64,000 bases of DNA from Pacificispira sp040217575 (GTDB taxonomy: Bacteria; Pseudomonadota; Alphaproteobacteria; UBA8366; Aestuariispiraceae). The stretch covers positions 868,001-932,000 of the forward strand of contig JAVJPW010000006.1 in the NCBI GenBank assembly GCA_040217575.1, given 5' to 3'. The notes under the pieces were generated by a model, which saw only the letters and a list, made by a program, of their open reading frames with translations, did no database searches and was not told the origin of the DNA. The position numbers and the translations under genes were made by a program. This document shows, in pieces, positions 59,653 to 64,000 of the stretch (positions within the stretch are counted from its first letter, which is position 1; each line of letters starts with the position of its first letter).

Positions 59653-61488
59653 ATGGCCCGGGACCCGCGTGAGGCTTTGCTGCCGCATTACCAGCGTGAA
59701 CTGGGCTATCTGCGTCGGATGGGTCAGGCTTTTGCCGAAACCTATCCGAAGATCGCGTCGCGCCTGGACCTGTCCGGGGCGGAATCGCCCGATCCCCATG
59801 TCGAACGCCTGATCGAAAGCTTTGCGTTTCTGACCGGGCGCATTCAGCAGAACATCGACGCCGAATTCCCCGAAATCCCGCAGGGGCTTCTGGGCATCCT
59901 CTATCCGCAATATGTGGACCCGATCCCGTCCATGTCGATCGCGCAATATGTCGTCGACAGTGCGCGTGGGAAGTTGACGGACGGGTATGACATTCCCCGC
60001 GGGTCGGAACTTTTCACCACCGCGCCGAACGGCATGACCTGCCGTTTCCGGACCGTCTATCCGGTGACGCTCTGGCCGGTTGAAGTGCAGGAAGCGGACA
60101 TCGAATCGACGGACCGGTACGACTTCCTGAACCGATCCTCCTACATTCTGGGAAAAGGGGCTACCGTCGGGTCCGTGCTGCGGATCAGAATTGCGACGAC
60201 CGCCGACCCGCTGTCGGAACTGGCACTGGATTCCCTGCGCTTCCATCTGCATGCGGACCCGGTCACGGCAGCCGCCCTGACCGAACAGGTATTCGTCGGC
60301 GCGCTAGGGGTCGCACTGGTGCCCGACGGTGATTTGGGGCGCGCGGTGGTACAGGGGCTGGATGCCCTTTCGACCGTGGGGTTTGAACGCGAAGACACGG
60401 TCATCCCGGTCCCGCCACACAGCCAGCCGGCCTATCACCTGTTGCGGGAACTCTTCTCATTCCCGCAGAAATTCCAGTATTGCGATGTCCACGGCCTGTC
60501 CAAGGCAAAGGCAAACAAGACGCTGGACATCCTGTTGCTGTTGCGCGACCCGCCGCCCCGGACCCTTGCCGTGGAACCGGACAATTTCCGGCTGTTCACC
60601 ACGCCTGTCGTCAATCTGTTCAGCAAGACGTCGGAGCCGATCCGCCTAGACGGCCGCCAGACCGAATACCGCCTGGTGGGCGACCGAAGACGGGAACTTA
60701 CGACCGAAATTCATTCCATCCGCAGCGTCACCGCCAGCAATCAGGAAAACGCGGACGCGTTCACGGTGGAACCCTTCTTTTCCTTCAATCACGCGGCGTC
60801 CAGCCGCGATGCCCGCGCCTTCTGGTATGCGACCCGGCGGGAAACGCCGCGGTCGGAATTGCGCGGCACGGATTTGCATCTGTCTTTCGTCGACCTGGAC
60901 TACCGACCGACGCAGCCCGCGACGACGACGCTGTTTGCCCATACATGGTGCACGAACCGGGGATTGGCGGAACAGTTGCGCACGAACGCATCGCTGCATA
61001 CAGAAACCGGTGCGCCGGTATCCGACATTCGCGCGATCTACAAACCCACCCCGCAGATGGACCCGCCGATCGGCGGGGAAACCCTGTGGCGGCTGGTATC
61101 CCACCTGTCGCTGAACTATCTGTCGCTCAGCCAGTTCGACGGTTCGCTGACGGCGCTGAAGGAAATCCTCAGGCTCTATTCCGATGCTTCCGTCCCGGGG
61201 ACGGAAAAGATCATCAACGGCATTGAATCGATGGAATGCCGGCGTGCGGTCGCCCGAATGGGGCCGGACCACTGGCGCGGTTTCGCCCGCGGAGTAGAGG
61301 TGATCCTGACCCTGAACGAACCGGCCTATGTCGGGTCCAGCGCGATCCTGCTGTCTGCGGTGCTTGACCGGTTCTTCGGTCTGTACGCGTCCATCAACTC
61401 GTTCTCTCAGCTTACGATCAAGTCAAACCAACGCGATGGGGAGTGGAAGAAATGGCCGCCAAGGGCCGGCGAACATCACCACCTCTGA
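59653..61488 (+). CDS. tssF: Type VI secretion baseplate protein TssF
   Basis: The large baseplate wedge subunit, 611 residues, the usual length. It begins LLPHYQRELGYLRRMGQAFA and has SGAESPDPHVERLIESFAFL, GRIQQNIDAEFPEIPQGLLG and LYPQYVDPIPSMSIAQY, the most conserved TssF segment. The C-terminal part has THTWCTNR-type residues (FAHTWCTNRGLAEQLRTN) and VEVILTLNEPAYVGSS. It works with TssG and TssE (2:1:1) and TssK. It overlaps tssG by 37 bases. Confidence 0.95.
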   Translation: MARDPREALLPHYQRELGYLRRMGQAFAETYPKIASRLDLSGAESPDPHVERLIESFAFLTGRIQQNIDAEFPEIPQGLLGILYPQYVDPIPSMSIAQYVVDSARGKLTDGYDIPRGSELFTTAPNGMTCRFRTVYPVTLWPVEVQEADIESTDRYDFLNRSSYILGKGATVGSVLRIRIATTADPLSELALDSLRFHLHADPVTAAALTEQVFVGALGVALVPDGDLGRAVVQGLDALSTVGFEREDTVIPVPPHSQPAYHLLRELFSFPQKFQYCDVHGLSKAKANKTLDILLLLRDPPPRTLAVEPDNFRLFTTPVVNLFSKTSEPIRLDGRQTEYRLVGDRRRELTTEIHSIRSVTASNQENADAFTVEPFFSFNHAASSRDARAFWYATRRETPRSELRGTDLHLSFVDLDYRPTQPATTTLFAHTWCTNRGLAEQLRTNASLHTETGAPVSDIRAIYKPTPQMDPPIGGETLWRLVSHLSLNYLSLSQFDGSLTALKEILRLYSDASVPGTEKIINGIESMECRRAVARMGPDHWRGFARGVEVILTLNEPAYVGSSAILLSAVLDRFFGLYASINSFSQLTIKSNQRDGEWKKWPPRAGEHHHL

Positions 61489-62510
61489 TCGACGAGCTTC
61501 GGAACCGTCCCTATCGGTTCGACTTCTATCAGGCGGTGCGCCTGATCGAACTTATGCATGGGGTGGGAATTGATGCGGATTCGAAGAAGCTGCCGGTGGG
61601 TGAAGGATCGAACGCCGACCGGGAAGCGGTCCGCTTCCGGTCCGACCCGTCGCTGGCCTTTCCCCCCAGTTCGATAAAGACCTATACCCCGCGCGACGGG
61701 GAACAGCCGGATGATATGGAAGTTCGTTTCATGGGGCTGGCGGGCGCCCTTGGGCCGCTGCCCAGGCCGTTCACCGAACGGTTGATTCAACGTGTGTCGA
61801 AAAAGGATACCGCCTGGCGGGCCTTCCTGGATATGTTCAATCACCGGCTGGCGTCGCTTATGGTCCGGATGCGAAAGGCGCACAGGATCGGTCTGGACAC
61901 CCGTCCGCCGGAACGGACGCTGACGGCCAAGTTCCTGCGGGCCTTCATCGGTATCGGGGCCGAAGGGCTTCAAAACCGCATGGCGGTCGAAGACCGGGCG
62001 ATCCTGCGATATGCCGGGTTGTTCGCACACACGAACCGGTCCGCTGCCGGGCTGGAACAACTGCTGTGTGACTATTTTCAGCTGCCGTTCCGGGTGCGTC
62101 AGTTCGTTGGCGAATGGGTCAGCCTGGAAGACGGCCAGGAAACCCGCCTGGGCGCGCGCGAGGGACAGAACAACGCGCTTGGAACCCATGCGTTTCTGGG
62201 GACCCGCTACTGGGATCAGCAGTCCAGTTTCGACATCGTCGTCGGTCCGCTGGACCGCGTGGATTTCGAAAGTTTCCTTCCGGGCGGAAGCCGCTTTCGC
62301 GCGGTGCGCGCGCTGGTCACGTTCTATGCGACGCCGGAGTTCAATTTTTCGATCCGCCTTCACGCCACGCCGGCCGCCGTACCCGCCAGCCGCCTGGGTG
62401 AAGACTTGCGCCTTGGCTGGACCAGCTGGCTTCGGCAGGCGGGCGCGACCACGGCCGACGAACAGGTCCGCATCCGCGTGCGCGGCCATGCGGCGCTTGG
62501 CAGCCCATAG
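61452..62510 (+). CDS. tssG: Type VI secretion baseplate protein TssG
   Basis: The TssF partner, 352 residues. Landmarks are LRNRPYRFDFYQAVRLIELM, VRFRSDPSLAFPPSSI, FMGLAGALGPLPRPFTERLI and KDTAWRAFLDMFNHRLASLM, then YYSIW-free TssG end region with GTRYWDQQSSFDIVVGPLDR and LRLGWTSWLRQAG. Together with TssF it caps the wedge. ATG 61452 follows GGGGAG by 8 bases and lies inside the tssF reading frame, so translation is coupled; the GTG at 61443 is a less likely start. The FAD oxidoreductase gene follows after 30 bases on the same strand. Confidence 0.94.
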   Translation: MAAKGRRTSPPLIDELRNRPYRFDFYQAVRLIELMHGVGIDADSKKLPVGEGSNADREAVRFRSDPSLAFPPSSIKTYTPRDGEQPDDMEVRFMGLAGALGPLPRPFTERLIQRVSKKDTAWRAFLDMFNHRLASLMVRMRKAHRIGLDTRPPERTLTAKFLRAFIGIGAEGLQNRMAVEDRAILRYAGLFAHTNRSAAGLEQLLCDYFQLPFRVRQFVGEWVSLEDGQETRLGAREGQNNALGTHAFLGTRYWDQQSSFDIVVGPLDRVDFESFLPGGSRFRAVRALVTFYATPEFNFSIRLHATPAAVPASRLGEDLRLGWTSWLRQAGATTADEQVRIRVRGHAALGSP

Positions 62511-62540
62511 ATCGCCCGAATGAAAAAGGTCCGTTAGCCC

Positions 62541-63869
62541 ATGTCCCCGCCCGTCGATTCCGTAGCGCCGTCCCCCAACCTGCCGGACAAGGTCGATGTC
62601 GTCGTCGTCGGCGCCGGCATTATCGGCGTCAATGCCGCGTGGCATCTGCTGAAACAGGGGTATTCCGTTGCGCTGTGTGAAAAGGGTGTGGTCGCCGGTG
62701 AACAATCGTCCCGCAATTGGGGTTATTGCCGCCAACAGGGCCGTGATCCGAAGGAACTGCCGCTGATCATGGAAAGCATGCGGCTATGGCGCGGCATGGA
62801 CCGGGACATCGGTGCGGATACCGGCTTCGTTCAGGCGGGTGTCATTTATGTCGCCCGGACGGAACGGGACCTGGCGGCCTATGCCCGGTGGGAAGATCTG
62901 GCAAAGCAATACCAGTTGGATACCCGCATCGTGACCCGCGACCGGCTGGGTGACCTTCTGCCGGGGTATGATGCGGGTACCTATCCGGGCGCTCTGTGGA
63001 CGGCAAGCGACGGGCGCGCGGAACCGTCAAAAGCCGCGCCTGCAATTGCGGACGCGTTCCGGCGGGACGGCGGGATGCTATTGACCGGATGCGCGGTGCG
63101 GGGGCTGGAAACCAGTGCGGGCCGGGTCAGCGCCGTCGTCACCGAACGGGGGACAATCGCCTGCGACGCCGCGATCGTGGCGGGGGGCGCGTGGTCGTCC
63201 CTGTTCCTGAAACGCCACGGGGTCGAGTTCCCCCAGCTTAAGGTCAAGTCATCCGTCCTGCGCACGACCGAAGGGCCGGAAGTGACGCCAGGTGGCCTGT
63301 CCACGCCGGAATTTTCCATCCGGCGCCGCAATGACGGGAAATACACCCTGTCGCGCGGCTTCGACAGTACCTTCTATATGGTGCCCGACGCCTTTCGGTG
63401 GATGCGGAAATTCTGGCATTCCTTCATGGCCGAACGCGGCAATGTAAAGGTACGCCTGAACGGCGATTTCCTGGCGGAATGGCGGCAGCGCGCCGATTGG
63501 TCGTTCGATGCGCCGGGCCCGTTCGAAGCCTGCCGCATTCTGGACCCGCCGGCCGACCGGCGTATCCTTGATGCCGGACTTAGGGACTTCAAGGCGCGCT
63601 ATCCCGTCCTGTCCGATCTGGCGGTGGAGGAATACTGGGCAGGCATGATCGACGTGACGCCGGATGCCGTACCCTGCATCGCCCCCATGGATGCGCTGCC
63701 GGGGGTGACGCTGGCTTCGGGCTTTTCCGGTCATGGCTTCGGGATCGGCCCGGGGGCCGGCCGGTTGGCCGCAGAGCTGGCGACGGGGGCCACCCCGTGC
63801 GTGGACCCGGCACCGTTCCGCTATGACCGGTTCTTCGACGGCACATCCCTGGCGCCGGCCGAACTGTAG
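62541..63869 (+). CDS. FAD-dependent amine/D-amino-acid oxidoreductase (DAO family) within the type VI cluster
   Basis: A 442-residue flavoenzyme. The FAD loop is VDVVVVGAGIIGVNAAWHLL with the acidic residue EKG at the end of strand 2. The substrate half contains GEQSSRNWGYCRQQGRDPKE and the C-terminal FAD contact ASGFSGHGFGIGPGAGRLAA, as in D-amino acid dehydrogenases and related glycine/sarcosine-type oxidases. It is not a known T6SS component, yet lies between tssG and the probable tssH with a short gap on the same strand. It may be a passenger gene, a cargo enzyme or unrelated. Substrate is unknown. Confidence 0.88.
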   Translation: MSPPVDSVAPSPNLPDKVDVVVVGAGIIGVNAAWHLLKQGYSVALCEKGVVAGEQSSRNWGYCRQQGRDPKELPLIMESMRLWRGMDRDIGADTGFVQAGVIYVARTERDLAAYARWEDLAKQYQLDTRIVTRDRLGDLLPGYDAGTYPGALWTASDGRAEPSKAAPAIADAFRRDGGMLLTGCAVRGLETSAGRVSAVVTERGTIACDAAIVAGGAWSSLFLKRHGVEFPQLKVKSSVLRTTEGPEVTPGGLSTPEFSIRRRNDGKYTLSRGFDSTFYMVPDAFRWMRKFWHSFMAERGNVKVRLNGDFLAEWRQRADWSFDAPGPFEACRILDPPADRRILDAGLRDFKARYPVLSDLAVEEYWAGMIDVTPDAVPCIAPMDALPGVTLASGFSGHGFGIGPGAGRLAAELATGATPCVDPAPFRYDRFFDGTSLAPAEL

Positions 63870-63959
63870 GGTTCCGCCGTCGCCCCCAGCCAATCCTTGC
63901 GCGGTTTTCCGAATCGCGTCCGAGTCGGAAGCTGACGCCAGAACGACTTGGACGCCGGC

Positions 63960-64000
63960 ATGCAGCTCGACATGAAAACCCTGGTGGGGAAGCTGAACCC
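63960..64000 (+). CDS. tssH: Probable start of type VI ATPase TssH (ClpV), partial
   Basis: Only the first 13-14 codons are visible: MQLDMKTLVGKLNP. This resembles the beginning of TssH/ClpV, where an xLKxLxGKLNP stretch precedes the ClpN domain, and a tssH gene is expected in this cluster after tssG. The call rests on these few residues and context. The ribosome site is weak (GGA at 7 bases). ClpV disassembles contracted TssB/TssC sheath so that it can be reused. Confidence 0.5.
   Translation, partial: MQLDMKTLVGKLN

Noticed and set aside
1..64000. tRNA, rRNA, CRISPR arrays, insertion sequences and attachment sites
   Set aside because: I looked for T-loop motifs, regularly spaced repeats, transposase motifs and flanking direct repeats, and found none that hold up by eye.

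Overview
The window is G+C-rich (about 60% by eye) and comes from an alphaproteobacterium, most likely a free-living, probably marine member of a Rhodospirillales-like group. Support for this includes a TrcR/DUF1013 cell-cycle regulator, DUF1127 and ExoD proteins, a phasin (so PHB storage), MttB-family methyltransferases and a MocR regulator. Genes are dense, in short operons with many 4-base stop/start overlaps. I found no rRNA, tRNA, CRISPR array or insertion sequence.

Region 1 (1-16.7 kb) is housekeeping and signalling. It holds the 5' end of prfB with its programmed +1 frameshift, an agmatinase-family ureohydrolase, a universal stress protein behind an FNR-type box, a TrmN6-like methyltransferase, a DUF2007 protein and a membrane class III cyclase. 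Then come a PhyH-type dioxygenase with a class II aldolase, small membrane or exported proteins, ExoD, a GMC oxidoreductase with an EamA exporter, a chemoreceptor, and a MHYT-domain histidine kinase.

Region 2 (16.7-20.2 kb) is a four-gene copper operon, in transcription order: small His/Cys-rich exported protein, cupredoxin, copA, copB. A CueR-type operator with a 19-bp -35/-10 spacer precedes it. Region 3 (20.3-30 kb) holds two diverged, non-pyrrolysine MttB homologues, a zinc-type dehydrogenase, a CHASE4 histidine kinase, a PAS protein and an 854-residue DAO-GcvT fusion like dimethylglycine dehydrogenase. This looks like N-methyl compound demethylation, but no corrinoid protein is present.

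Region 4 (31-33.1 kb) is a low-G+C restriction-modification island: a beta-class DNA methyltransferase and a convergent PD-(D/E)XK protein whose stop codons interlock in one CTAG. Beside it is a 29-codon relic of a gentisate-dioxygenase-like gene whose intact relative lies 1.4 kb further on. Region 5 (33.2-46.3 kb) has a ring-cleavage set (HxlR regulator, gentisate-type dioxygenase, FAA hydrolase, flavin reductase), then a five-gene minus-strand operon of amino-acid or amine metabolism (EamA, threonine-dehydratase-like, PLP decarboxylase, PhzF, GNAT). Next come a DUF1127 gene with a hairpin-rich 3' UTR, a divergent MocR regulator with repeated ATTGTC sites, an S49 protease, an alkyl-DNA repair protein and TrcR.

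Region 6 (46.5-55.5 kb) carries a dCache histidine kinase, a phasin, a stand-alone Anbu proteasome homologue, a lipoprotein, a D,D-carboxypeptidase with a SPOR domain, tRNA and protein modification enzymes, and two small paralogous proteins of unknown function. Region 7 (56-64 kb) is the first part of a type VI secretion cluster: tssB, tssC, hcp, an unrecognised gene, tssE, tssF, tssG, an FAD amine/amino-acid oxidoreductase, and the probable first codons of tssH (clpV). The membrane complex and vgrG genes are not in the window.
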